A model generated the notes under the pieces. That model saw only the letters and a list, made by a program, of their open reading frames with translations. It did not search any database and was not told where the DNA came from. 43,747 nucleotides of DNA from Nitrosomonas sp. (GTDB lineage Bacteria; Pseudomonadota; Gammaproteobacteria; Burkholderiales; Nitrosomonadaceae): assembly GCF_022842015.1 (NCBI RefSeq), contig NZ_JALHQJ010000018.1, positions 1 to 43,747 on the forward strand, written 5' to 3'. Position numbers and translations under genes: made by a program. Positions 1-8,570 of the stretch are shown piece after piece. Positions within the stretch are counted from its first letter, which is position 1, and each line of letters begins with the position of its first letter.

Positions 1-225
1 AGGCCGCTGACACAGCGGCAATTGCAACGCAATAGCTTAATTTCTAAAGCTCGGTATGTTGTGGAGCGAACCTTTGGTAGCCAAGCACGCTGGTTTGGAG
101 CCAAGGTGCTGCGTTACCGTGGCAAAGCCAAAGCACATGCCTGGCATATTTTACAAGCCATGGCATACAACCTGAAAAGGTTACCCAGATTGTATGTTAA
201 TAGGCAGATACCATTACAATCATAG
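1..225 (+). CDS. IS5-type transposase, C-terminal end (5' part lies outside the window)
   Basis: The open frame runs in from base 1 without a start codon and stops at 223-225. It contains a YVVERTFG-like motif followed by a basic, aromatic tail (ARWFGAKVLRYRG, AMAYNLKRL). This is the usual surrounding of the last acidic residue (E) of the DDE catalytic triad in IS5/IS1182-type transposases (family knowledge). Only about 74 residues are visible, so the window cannot show whether the element is intact. The terminal inverted repeat could not be located because the other end is missing. It marks the edge of an insertion sequence beside the gamma-glutamyltransferase gene. Confidence 0.75.
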   Translation, partial: RPLTQRQLQRNSLISKARYVVERTFGSQARWFGAKVLRYRGKAKAHAWHILQAMAYNLKRLPRLYVNRQIPLQS

Positions 226-652
226 GAGAAATGCGTATTCTGAGCCGATAATGATCAATGAAAGTGATTGTTCGCGTGATTTCAGCAAAGAAATTACTAA
301 AAAATACCCTGATATTCACATAACAATCAGAAATTGTAACGAATTTTATAATTCGTTGGATTTTGCAAAGGTCTCATCAAGTTTAGCGCAGCATCTGGAT
401 TGGGGAAGCTATTGTCATGTTGCGTGGTTTTTCGCACTTCCTTCCTTGTTAAGGTGCTCAATCCAGTTGGCGGTATAGAACATACGACGCAGTTGTACAG
501 GATCGACTAATTACGTGATTTCTTGTTAAAATAAGATCTTACATGTCTACTCCAGACGCAATTAAATTTACATTATCTTATTTTCTGCAATAGAGCCTTT
601 CCTCTTGGGTTAAGGCTTGTTCTTGCGATGATTCTTTGTAGTCAGCAGTAAA
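226..652. other. Intergenic stretch without a supported gene
   Basis: This stretch lies between the transposase stop and the stop of the minus-strand gamma-glutamyltransferase gene. A plus-strand open frame spans 194-478 but overlaps the transposase end, has no clear ribosome-binding site and resembles nothing I recognise. A weak 6-bp inverted repeat (AGCCTT/AAGGCT) near 594-617 could be part of a terminator, but it has no T-run on the minus strand. The right end of the insertion sequence probably lies here. Confidence 0.4.
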
Positions 653-2401
653 TTAAAATCCATTAATTTCACCTTCGCGGCGAGGGTCTGCGCCACCTTC
701 GAGTCCAGTTTTTGCGTCGATACGAATCGCGTGCAGGCCGCTGGTTTGATCTTTGAGCGTAATGCGGTGGCCCCGTTTGCGCAGTCGCGACAGTGTTGAT
801 TCATCAGCGTGACCACTTTCCATTTCTACGCCATATCCCATAGCAACAATATGCCCATTGGCAATCGCTTCGGCTACGGGTAATTTCTCGGCCAAAATGT
901 GATAAAGGCTGCTGGCAACGTAATTGATAATCCTTGTGCCGCCGGGACTGCCGATCGCCAATAGCGCTTTGTCATCTTTGAAAACGATGGTTGGCGCCAT
1001 TGATGAGCGCGGGCGCTTACCAGGCTGAACGCGATTAGTGACCAGTGCACCATCAATATCTTTTGGCGTAAAGGAAAAATCAGTAAGCTGATTGTTCAAT
1101 AAAAAGCCGCCGACCATGATTCGCGAACCAAAGGCGGTTTCAATACTGCTTGTCATACTTACCACATTACCAGCGACATCGACAATGCTCAGATGCGTGG
1201 TGGAAGGAAGTTCTGGTGAATCGCTGCTAAGGCGAGGCTCAGCGCCTGGCGGTAAGCCGGCATTCGCCGTGCCAAGCACTGTGTTGTTACTGATCAACTT
1301 AGCGCGTTGCTGAAGATAATCGCGATTGATCATGCCTTGCGTGGGTACACTGACAAAAGCAGGATCTCCCACATAGGCGTTACGGTCAGCAAATGCCAGC
1401 TTGGAGGCTTCAATAAAACCGTGCTGCCAGTCGGCACGCTCGCCATAGTGGATTTCGTAAGCTTCCAGCAGACCAAGAATCGCCAGTATCGTGATGCCAC
1501 CTGAAGATGGCGGTGGGGCGCCGCAAATACGATAAATCTGGAACTGTCCACAAACGGCTTTGCGCTTTTCAGGTTGATACGCGGCCATATCTGAGAAACT
1601 GAGGTGACCGGCTCGATTGGGATCATGCTTCACCGCCTGGACGATCTGTTTAGCCAGTCTGCCCCGATAAAAATCGGCGGCGCCCAGGATAGCAAGCCGT
1701 CGTAGCGTTTGTGCGTAGGCTGGATTTTTCAGCAAACTCCCTTCGGACTTGGGTTGCCACCCTGTTTCAGTCTGGCTGTAAAAATAATTACGGATTTGCG
1801 GATTCACCGCCACTTTAGGCATGCGGCTGAGCAAAATATGTAACCGTTCAGAAATGGCAAAACCTTGCTCGGCTAGAATAATAGCGGGTTGGAATAAATT
1901 TTCCCATGGCAGCTTGCCATGTTCCTTGTGGCTGGCCTCCAGCATTGCCACAACTCCAGGCACACCTACCGAATGACCACCAATAACAGCACTAAAAAAA
2001 TCCATTGGCTCGCCATCGGCATTCAAGTAATGAGTCTCTGACACTGATGCAGGCGCGGTCTCCCGGCCATCCCAGGCGACCAGTTCGCCGCTCTTTGCGT
2101 GCCAATGCAGCATAAATGCGCCACCACCAATTCCCGATGACTGTGGCTCGACAAGACCCAGTACCAATTGCGCGGCAATAGCGGCGTCAACTGCAGAGCC
2201 GCCTTGGCGTAGAATCTTAGCAGCAGCGCGGCTGGCGTGTGGATTGGCAGTGACAGCCATCGCTTTACTAAAGTTGCCTGACTTGATTGCACCAAAGCCA
2301 CTGGCAGCCTCGGGTGCTATGATGGGATCGCTGGCATAAGCTAATACGCCGTAAAGACACAGAACAGAAAAATACAGCGGTTTTATATCCAACCAGCGCA
2401 T
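653..2401 (-). CDS. ggt: Gamma-glutamyltransferase (glutathione hydrolase) precursor
   Basis: This 582-residue protein is of normal length for bacterial GGT (Ntn-hydrolase superfamily). It removes or transfers the gamma-glutamyl group of glutathione in the periplasm. An N-terminal hydrophobic signal peptide (about residues 1-24) precedes the large subunit. The autoprocessing site is T401-T402-H-L-S, where the first Thr becomes the new N-terminus of the small subunit and the nucleophile. Downstream, SMTSSIETAFGS, LNNQLTDFS and PGKRPRSSMAPT match conserved substrate-pocket segments of the family. The ATG has a strong upstream GGAGGA. The gene stands alone, with 214 bp between it and the next gene on the same strand (tyrosinase). 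All key residues are present, so it should be active. Confidence 0.95.
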   Translation of the reverse strand: MRWLDIKPLYFSVLCLYGVLAYASDPIIAPEAASGFGAIKSGNFSKAMAVTANPHASRAAAKILRQGGSAVDAAIAAQLVLGLVEPQSSGIGGGAFMLHWHAKSGELVAWDGRETAPASVSETHYLNADGEPMDFFSAVIGGHSVGVPGVVAMLEASHKEHGKLPWENLFQPAIILAEQGFAISERLHILLSRMPKVAVNPQIRNYFYSQTETGWQPKSEGSLLKNPAYAQTLRRLAILGAADFYRGRLAKQIVQAVKHDPNRAGHLSFSDMAAYQPEKRKAVCGQFQIYRICGAPPPSSGGITILAILGLLEAYEIHYGERADWQHGFIEASKLAFADRNAYVGDPAFVSVPTQGMINRDYLQQRAKLISNNTVLGTANAGLPPGAEPRLSSDSPELPSTTHLSIVDVAGNVVSMTSSIETAFGSRIMVGGFLLNNQLTDFSFTPKDIDGALVTNRVQPGKRPRSSMAPTIVFKDDKALLAIGSPGGTRIINYVASSLYHILAEKLPVAEAIANGHIVAMGYGVEMESGHADESTLSRLRKRGHRITLKDQTSGLHAIRIDAKTGLEGGADPRREGEINGF

Positions 2402-2615
2402 TCCATTCCTCCGATGATTGATAATTAAAGTTTACTCAAAACTAATGAGTACATTGATGCCTGTTGGTGTCATTTTTTGAATGAAAAGCTGCAAACTAAT
2501 CTGCGATATAGAATTGCTTCTGTAATATGCTTCAATACAAGCAGATTAAAACTGCTTGTATTGAATTGTGATTTTACTGCAATCCAGATTCCAAATATTC
2601 TTGTCTATTTGAGTA

Positions 2616-4106
2616 TCAACCTCGAGTTACGCGGATGGTATAGGATCCTGTCCCAATAGGCGAGTAGTGTCTTACACGCACGAAATACTCTCCAGGTAGG
2701 AGTTGCCGACGGATCAGGGCATTGAAGGAAACCCCTTCATCGTCATTGCTGGCAATTTCCGGTACCTGGCTATTCGGCCCGTGCAAACTCATGAAGGTAT
2801 CCGTCGTTCCACTTGTTTGGATGGTGTAGATGGCATCAGTGGTTATAGTAAATCGGTACACATCACTTTCGTTTGCTGCGGAAATAGTCGCACTGATACT
2901 TGCGCCATCCACAACGAGCTCGGGGATAGGGATTGGAGTGGGACTGGGGCTAGTATCAGCGGATCGAACGGCAACTGCATAATTTCCTGTTGTGCTCGAA
3001 CTATAAAGCCGAATACGCAGATAATAAGTGCCCGCCGAAAGATTTCGTGTGATTTGTGAATTAAAATTTTCACCCGCATCATCGTCTGAAGCCACTTCGA
3101 TGTTCGGATCATTAGGACCAAACAGCGTCATGAAGGTATCGGACGATCCGTTGGTGTACATAGTGTAAGGGCCGAAGGATGGGATTTCGAACCGGAAAAC
3201 ATCAGTTTCTCCTGCAGTTCCAATATCAGCCTGGGCTGGACCGGCTCCAACAACAATGAGCGGTATGGATGGTTGAGGCTGAAGGACAGAATCATCGTAT
3301 TCAATACCCAAAGCGATACTGTCTAGCACATCAATAGGACGTGAGCCGATTGGTCCTAAAGGCGTATTATTCATTGGATCGGTCAAATTCTGTCCAAAAG
3401 GACCACCGTTTGCTGGCAAATAGCCTTGATTCGGGAAGCGTATTTGCCATTCATGCCAGATCTTATCCACCATGCAATGATGCATAAAGAACACCGGATC
3501 ATTTGGAGAGGTCATCGGCAGCATTGAGCCACCGACCCAGACATGTCCTCGATTGTGAAGATTTGGGCCGATCCAGCCTTCCACTTGATTACGGAAGCTT
3601 GGATTGCTGTTTATGTTCCAGGAGGGCATGTCATAAGGCGTGACAGCCATGACTTGATCAATTTCAGTTTGAGTGGGTAAAGTTGGCAGTCCGTTTTGAC
3701 CAAAAGCGCGCATGAGTGGGCCAGCCGGCAATCCGCTGGAATTGATGACAGTCCATTGGCCAGTGCGGAATGGCCCGGTCTGAACGACCCCGCCAGCATC
3801 TCCATTTCCCCCCAGCAGATTGTCATCCCACATGGAGGCATTAGCTCCTCCCGAAGGCCAGTTCCAGTAGGGTATCCCGAGATTTGAATTGCCTGAGACG
3901 CGCTGAAGTTCCCGTTCGAGATCAAAAATAAAACGGCGGTGCCAGGGCAGGAAGGCAGGACATCGGTGAATAGCGCTCATAATTGCATTTGCATGCCTGA
4001 GAACAAATTGATCATAGATGCCTTCTGCTTTCAAAGCTTGAATGGCGGTAACGAATTCTGTTCGTTCGGCAATAGTCAGGGTATTTGCATCTTTTCTGAT
4101 AGCCAT
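2616..4106 (-). CDS. Tyrosinase with two C-terminal PPC domains
   Basis: This is a type 3 copper enzyme expected to oxidise phenols to quinones. The catalytic domain fills about residues 1-290. CuA ligands are H38, H47 and H56 (motifs RHANA, IHRCPAFLPWHR), and CuB ligands are H184, H188 and H210 (LHNRGH, FFMHHCMVDKIWHEW). Two tandem bacterial pre-peptidase C-terminal (PPC) beta-sandwich domains follow, at about 295-385 and 395-495, each with DVFRF/DVYRF, a DTFM.L.GPN block and a GTYY/GEYF strand. PPC domains usually sit on secreted proteases, so this combination is unusual. No signal peptide is visible; the N-terminus is polar. The start is set by AAGGAGGAAATTCTC just before the ATG. A 71-aa gene lies 32 bp upstream on the same strand and is probably co-transcribed. 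Confidence 0.9.
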   Translation of the reverse strand: MAIRKDANTLTIAERTEFVTAIQALKAEGIYDQFVLRHANAIMSAIHRCPAFLPWHRRFIFDLERELQRVSGNSNLGIPYWNWPSGGANASMWDDNLLGGNGDAGGVVQTGPFRTGQWTVINSSGLPAGPLMRAFGQNGLPTLPTQTEIDQVMAVTPYDMPSWNINSNPSFRNQVEGWIGPNLHNRGHVWVGGSMLPMTSPNDPVFFMHHCMVDKIWHEWQIRFPNQGYLPANGGPFGQNLTDPMNNTPLGPIGSRPIDVLDSIALGIEYDDSVLQPQPSIPLIVVGAGPAQADIGTAGETDVFRFEIPSFGPYTMYTNGSSDTFMTLFGPNDPNIEVASDDDAGENFNSQITRNLSAGTYYLRIRLYSSSTTGNYAVAVRSADTSPSPTPIPIPELVVDGASISATISAANESDVYRFTITTDAIYTIQTSGTTDTFMSLHGPNSQVPEIASNDDEGVSFNALIRRQLLPGEYFVRVRHYSPIGTGSYTIRVTRG

Positions 4107-4138
4107 GAGAATTTCCTCCTTCTCTCAGTCTGTTTAAT

Positions 4139-4354
4139 CTACTCTTTTACATGGGAAAATTCGACAGTATGTTGGATGATTGCCCGAGCCAGTTCCAATA
4201 ACGAATCATATTGGGTATAGGGCAGATATTTCGAAGAAAACTTATTTTTTGCCCTATCATGTTGGTAATCAATTAATTTTCCATTGATGAACAGGTGGAT
4301 ATCATCCTTTATCTCAATTTCGCAATCTTCAAAGGTTTCTTTATAATTTGCCAT
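4139..4354 (-). CDS. Small 71-aa protein preceding the tyrosinase; candidate partner
   Basis: I do not recognise this small, mostly polar protein with confidence. It has alternating acidic beta-like segments in the first half (CEIEIKDDIHLFINGK) and a helical C-terminal half (LPYTQYDSLLELARAIIQHTVEF). It has no signal peptide and only one cysteine. The ATG is preceded by AAGGAG at good spacing, and the gene ends 32 bp before the tyrosinase start on the same strand, so a two-gene operon is likely. Streptomyces tyrosinases need a small helper protein (MelC1) encoded directly upstream to load copper. Position suggests a similar helper role here, but no sequence similarity to MelC1 was seen, so this is inference only. 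Confidence 0.75.
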   Translation of the reverse strand: MANYKETFEDCEIEIKDDIHLFINGKLIDYQHDRAKNKFSSKYLPYTQYDSLLELARAIIQHTVEFSHVKE

Positions 4355-4475
4355 GTTGTGAACTCCTTATTTTGATAATGAAACTTGTCTGTCTTTTGTA
4401 TAGAAAAGAATTTTTACTGTGTTAACCTCTACAACTTTTGAACAATTCGTTAATAAATAACATTGTCTTCATTCG

Positions 4476-4952
4476 TTATTCAGTCACCTCGCATTGTAAT
4501 TTCGAAGTTGTTATATTTTCAATATGGCGCCCACGTCCATGAATCGCAGCGGATAGATCAACAAAGTATCCATCCAGCTTATCGTAATTTAAATTTGCAA
4601 ACCCCAGCGTCCTCGGAAAATCTGATATTGCACCTTTCGATTCTTTTGTCGTTGTAGCCAAGAGTTCTAAGCTTATAGTTCCTTTAGAATAGGAGGACTC
4701 ATATTTTCCTGATTTTGTTATATTCTCAACCATAAAGCATCCCTCATAACGAGCCTTCAGGTTAAAAGTGCCTGCTTTCGTAATGACCAACATTCCAGAA
4801 CGAAGAGTCGGTACCCCTGTGCAATTATTTGTGTTTGCTGAGCTTATGTTACAAGTCATGTTTTTTAAATTGAAAGGCTCCTGTGACATTGCCGCAGGAT
4901 TTTCCTGAATGAATATCGCGATACCCATGAGAATCATAGCAAATGGTTTCAT
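4476..4952 (-). CDS. Small exported protein of unknown function
   Basis: This 158-residue protein has an N-terminal hydrophobic segment (about residues 4-15) ending near PAAMS-QEP, consistent with a signal peptide. The mature part holds four cysteines (two in CNISSANTNNC, one in EGCF and one close to the C-terminus in LQCEV), which could form two periplasmic disulfides. It is rich in Ser, Thr and Lys. I recognise no domain. The gene is transcribed toward the 71-aa/tyrosinase pair, about 120 bp upstream of it, so it may or may not be part of the same unit. The window gives no further clue to its role. Confidence 0.65.
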   Translation of the reverse strand: MKPFAMILMGIAIFIQENPAAMSQEPFNLKNMTCNISSANTNNCTGVPTLRSGMLVITKAGTFNLKARYEGCFMVENITKSGKYESSYSKGTISLELLATTTKESKGAISDFPRTLGFANLNYDKLDGYFVDLSAAIHGRGRHIENITTSKLQCEVTE

Positions 4953-5238
4953 GGCACCTTATCCTTGATAGGCCAGTAAAATCCGAACACTTGATTACCG
5001 ATCCTGAAACTCATTTTCCTCTTTGCTTTTAGATTTGGCAACACTAGGCTTACAAGTGCCGTACAAATTAAAAAATCGTCGACTGATCATTATTGCTGAT
5101 GCTTATGTGCGGTAGCGGACAGATCATTTTTAATTCACTCGTAAGGATTCAAATAAATATGTGCTTGATAAACTATCCATGACTTCAATAGAATATAAAT
5201 ACAGCTTATAGGCTGGAATAGAAAATTAAGGAGAACTT

Positions 5239-5712
5239 ATGATAATTGCAGATAAAAGCAAACAAAACATTTTAATTAAGGGAATCATTATGACCGCTGG
5301 TTTGGTCGTTCTTTATGGTTTGGCAGGTTGCCAGCAAGAGGGACCAGCGGAGAAAATGGGAGAAAATATTGATCGCTCAATTGAAAATGCCGAACAAAAA
5401 ATGGAACAAATTACAGAACAAGTCGGTAAAGAAGTTAGCGAAGCACGTAATTCGATAGCGGATCAGGTCGAAGAAAGTATTCAGTACCTTGATGACTCAG
5501 TTGTAACTTCAAATGTGCAGGCGGCAATTGTGAATGATCCATTGCTTGAGCTATCCGACATTATAGTAACCACAGTAAATGGCACGGTGCAACTGAGTGG
5601 CATGGTTGATACCCAGGAGCTCATTGATAGAGCAGAAGAAGTGGCTTATTCCCAGAAAGATGTTAAGTCTGTAGAAAACAATCTGATTGTCAAAGTTGCT
5701 TTGCCTGAATAA
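5239..5712 (+). CDS. BON-domain lipoprotein
   Basis: This envelope lipoprotein has one BON domain (a phospholipid- or envelope-binding fold, as in OsmY). A hydrophobic segment leads to the lipobox LAGC at about residues 28-31, followed by a long charged, probably coiled-coil linker (residues 40-85, many Glu, Gln and Lys with MEQITEQVGKEV). The BON domain follows in the last 70 residues, with the typical pattern TSNVQAAIV..PLL....I.V....G.VQLSG.V, and ends VKSVENNLIVK. The ATG at 5239 has AAGGAG 6 bases upstream. An internal ATG at 5290 would still keep a short signal peptide. The next gene begins 10 bp after this stop, so the two are co-transcribed. Confidence 0.9.
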   Translation: MIIADKSKQNILIKGIIMTAGLVVLYGLAGCQQEGPAEKMGENIDRSIENAEQKMEQITEQVGKEVSEARNSIADQVEESIQYLDDSVVTSNVQAAIVNDPLLELSDIIVTTVNGTVQLSGMVDTQELIDRAEEVAYSQKDVKSVENNLIVKVALPE

Positions 5713-5722
5713 AGCAACGCTA

Positions 5723-6865
5723 ATGATTTATTTGCGATTCATCGCCGTGGTTGGGATTCTGCTGTCTACTGCAGCTGTTGCTCAGACAACACCTCCGAAT
5801 GACGCGTATATTGCTGGTTACGCAACCGGTATGTTACGGTATAGATTGAATTTGGACATTCCATCTCTCATTGTGCAAAATGGAGTCATCATTTTGCCGG
5901 AAGATAGTTTAAATATTTCTGATCAATCACGCGTGGTGCAGATGCTATCGGAAATTCCCGGAGTTAATCAGGTTAAATTAGCGCAAGTTACAACCGAACT
6001 ACCAATTGCTACGGCTCCTTCACAGCCCATCCAGCAATCAGCTGATCAAACGGTAGCGATAATGAATATTGCCCCCACATTGTTGCCAACAGGTTTGTTG
6101 CCGAGTGGTCATTTATTTAAACCATTATTGGCGGATCCTCGCTGGGCTCATTTTTCGGCTTCCTACCGTCATTTCGTAAATGATAACTTTGAGGGTAGAG
6201 ACATCGGTGCAGTTAGCTTTGGTGAAACGATACCATTTTACCGTGGGAATTTTGGACGTTCACTGGTTCAGTGGGAATCCGGGCTTCAGGCCGGAGTTTT
6301 TAGTGATTTTAATTTAGGCGCTCCATCTGCAGATCTCATCAATACAGACTTTATTGCCTCGGCATATTCCAGCATACGTGCAAAGCAATTTTCAGCGTTT
6401 GGTCGGATTTATCATCAAAGCTCACATCTGGGTGACGAATTCTTGCTGCGTCGAGTAAATTCTACATTTGAACGCATTAATTTAAGTTATGAGGGCGCTG
6501 ATCTCAGGTTATCTTATGAATTTCCTTATGGAATACGTTTATATGGTGGAGGCGGTGGCTTATTTCATAAAGAGCCATCCTCACTCAAAGTATGGATGAC
6601 ACAATATGGCATTGAGTTTCGCAGCCCTTGGCGACTGGATTTTGCACCTGTCCGCCCTATCATTGCAGCTGACTTCAAGAATTTTCAGGAAAATAACTGG
6701 AACACTGATGTTTCAGCCAGGGTGGGCGTTGAATTCGATAATTTACAAGTGCTCGGTCGAAAGCTACAGATACTCCTGGAATACTTTAACGGGAATTCCC
6801 CAAGTGGGCAGTTTCTAAGAAATAATGTGGAATATTTTGGGGTAGGGGCACATTATCATTTCTGA
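5723..6865 (+). CDS. DUF1207-family outer-membrane-like protein with a BON-like N-terminus
   Basis: The ATG at 5723 gives a 380-residue protein; an upstream TTG in the same frame would overlap the previous gene. A signal peptide (about residues 1-20, ending AAVAQ) is followed at about 25-85 by a BON-like segment (SLIVQNGVIILPEDS, then IPGVNQVKL). From about residue 130 the sequence matches the DUF1207 pattern: LFKPLLADPRWAHFSASYRH, SFGETIPFYRG, many alternating aromatic strands and a C-terminal phenylalanine (AHYHF) typical of beta-barrel outer-membrane proteins. DUF1207 has no established function. It lies 10 bp after the BON lipoprotein gene, so the two products may work together at the outer membrane. 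Confidence 0.82.
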   Translation: MIYLRFIAVVGILLSTAAVAQTTPPNDAYIAGYATGMLRYRLNLDIPSLIVQNGVIILPEDSLNISDQSRVVQMLSEIPGVNQVKLAQVTTELPIATAPSQPIQQSADQTVAIMNIAPTLLPTGLLPSGHLFKPLLADPRWAHFSASYRHFVNDNFEGRDIGAVSFGETIPFYRGNFGRSLVQWESGLQAGVFSDFNLGAPSADLINTDFIASAYSSIRAKQFSAFGRIYHQSSHLGDEFLLRRVNSTFERINLSYEGADLRLSYEFPYGIRLYGGGGGLFHKEPSSLKVWMTQYGIEFRSPWRLDFAPVRPIIAADFKNFQENNWNTDVSARVGVEFDNLQVLGRKLQILLEYFNGNSPSGQFLRNNVEYFGVGAHYHF

Positions 6866-6993
6866 CTTGTATCGAGGTGTTAATAAAGCCCTATCAAAAT
6901 GCCATAACTACTTGAATAGCAATTGTGGTTACCTTGGAAAGTCGTAATTGTTGTCAATCTGTATCTAATCCTCAAGCCTGTTCTAATACACTA

Positions 6994-7035
6994 CGAATAA
7001 TCCATGAGCCGCATTTGCGGCTCATGGATTATTCG
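6994..7035. terminator. Perfect 19-bp hairpin between convergent genes
   Basis: The left arm 6994-7012 and right arm 7017-7035 are perfect reverse complements around a 4-base ATTT loop. The hairpin sits between the DUF1207 gene (plus, stop 6865) and the methyltransferase gene (minus, stop 7055), where a bidirectional terminator is expected. It lacks a strong T-run on either side. It is longer and more perfect than a typical intrinsic terminator. Confidence 0.65.
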
Positions 7036-7054
7036 CGCGCGATGTGCCCATTGA

Positions 7055-8020
7055 TTATAAACCACCGGATTGGCCGGAAGTAGTTGACTGAAAATCTGAG
7101 GGATAATTTAAAGTTTCGAATGCTAATTGTGAAATTGGGGTCTGCTTACTTACCAAACTAATTTCCAGTGAATCCGACAACGCATTCAGGGGAGCCCCGC
7201 CTTGATAACTGAAATGAATAGAAATCTGGTCACCAGCGGATACCAAAAATGGTTTGGGTAATGGAAGAATGATGTATTGGGTATGCCAATCAATGGTGCT
7301 GCCCGTAAGCATATTAATGGCCAGTATATTTTTAGTAATGAGTCGTAATGCATTGAACTGACCATTCTCAGCAAGGGTGATCTCTCCATCCCAATGACAA
7401 GTTTGATCAAACGGTTCAGCATAAGCCAGTAATTGAAATACTTCAGAGTCTGCGAGGCTTTTGCTTCTTTCCTGTATTGCACAGGGATCTTGGAATAAAA
7501 TCGTGGGTGCGTTGAAACCTTCAAAATGGAAGTTTTGTTCTATCGGTTGAATAGCCTGAATACTGGCTTCTGGTACGAAGATAGGCAATGGGCCGCCAAA
7601 TTTTTCTAAGTAACGCTTTTTAAATGAGTCAATCACAGGCATCTGTTTTTCGCGTAATAAGCCCGTGTGCAGCATTTCGCAGATAACGACATCGACAGGT
7701 TCCGGCGGCAAGTAATGCAGCGCATCAGCCTGGATCACTTCAACTTTGTCTCCGTTTGTGTTTTGCGCAAGAAGGCTACGAGCAGCATCTACCAGTTCCG
7801 GATTGCGTTCTACGCAAAAAACCTTCTGTGCTTTTTGAGCGGCAAAAAAGGATTGCACGCCAGTTCCGCCACCAAGTTCCAGAACTTTGGCGCCGGGTTT
7901 GACTACCAAATTAATCGCCTCCTTAAAGCCTTTCATTCGGATGTTATCGTTCAACATATTATGATGGTAATGCAATGGAATGAATTGACCGAGTTCCAAG
8001 CTCTCAAATTTATTTTGCAT
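7055..8020 (-). CDS. Class I SAM methyltransferase of the protein arginine methyltransferase (PRMT) type
   Basis: This is a 321-residue protein with the layout of a PRMT. The N-terminal HNMLNDNIRMKGFKEAI resembles the PRMT start helix. The SAM-binding glycine loop is VLELGGGTG (about 46-54), and the ribose-binding acid is E71 (FCVERN). The loop E115-MLHTGLLR-E124 has two glutamates nine residues apart, as in the arginine-binding double-E loop of PRMT1. The C-terminal part carries DWHTQ (H246), in the position of the PRMT THW loop, followed by a beta-rich segment (PLPKPFLVSAGDQISIHF). The substrate is unknown. The gene is single, and its ATG lies at the start of a long 5' gap. A general methyltransferase on another substrate cannot be excluded. 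Confidence 0.8.
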   Translation of the reverse strand: MQNKFESLELGQFIPLHYHHNMLNDNIRMKGFKEAINLVVKPGAKVLELGGGTGVQSFFAAQKAQKVFCVERNPELVDAARSLLAQNTNGDKVEVIQADALHYLPPEPVDVVICEMLHTGLLREKQMPVIDSFKKRYLEKFGGPLPIFVPEASIQAIQPIEQNFHFEGFNAPTILFQDPCAIQERSKSLADSEVFQLLAYAEPFDQTCHWDGEITLAENGQFNALRLITKNILAINMLTGSTIDWHTQYIILPLPKPFLVSAGDQISIHFSYQGGAPLNALSDSLEISLVSKQTPISQLAFETLNYPSDFQSTTSGQSGGL

Positions 8021-8570
8021 AAAGATTCCTGAGTTTTAGCGTTATCGATTGATAATGAGTTGCCGGAAAATGATAGCAATGATCATGCCAATCTATGGCA
8101 AGCTATATGCTGACTGCAGAGGAGCCTTTTTATTTGTTTTTTTATATCGATAAAACGGCAAGGCCGGAAAATTTTGCCGTTTGCGGCAGGATTCTTTGTT
8201 TCTGGAAAAGACGGGAGAGAGCGTGATAAATTGCGATCATTTAAAATTTTGATATTCCCGAGAATCGCCAGAAAACAGGAAGTAAGGCTTGTAGTCGTGT
8301 GACTATTTTTGTCTAGCTGAACTTGGGTTGTTAAAATGCTTTGTAGATAAGGGGGAAATATGCTATTTATTGTCCACTTTGAGAAAAAATAATAGCTTTA
8401 CAATACGAACAGGCTAAGAAAAATAACTGAACTTATTTTTCTCTTACCTATTTAAGTGTAGACCATTGTATATATAACTACAGAAATGATGAAAAAACTA
8501 ATGAGAAATACAAATAAGGAAGAAAATATCATTGCATGTTGGTCGTCATCAATTCAAAAAGGGTGATTTT
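8021..8570. other. Divergent AT-rich intergenic region with two hairpins
   Basis: This region separates the PRMT-like gene (minus) from the carboxypeptidase gene (plus). It contains a 9-bp perfect inverted repeat at 8153-8161/8174-8182 (AAACGGCAA with 12-base spacer) preceded by T-runs. A second, 10-bp repeat lies at 8417-8426/8433-8442 (AGAAAAATAA, 6-base loop). No supported gene was found. Promoters for both flanking genes are expected here, but I cannot place them with certainty. Confidence 0.5.

Noticed and set aside
194..478. Plus-strand 94-codon open frame after the transposase
   Set aside because: It overlaps the transposase end, has no ribosome-binding site and no recognisable protein features; likely non-coding sequence near the insertion-sequence end.
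8359..8391. Ten-codon frame preceded by AGGGGG in the 8021-8570 gap
   Set aside because: It is too short and without any supporting feature; chance cannot be excluded.
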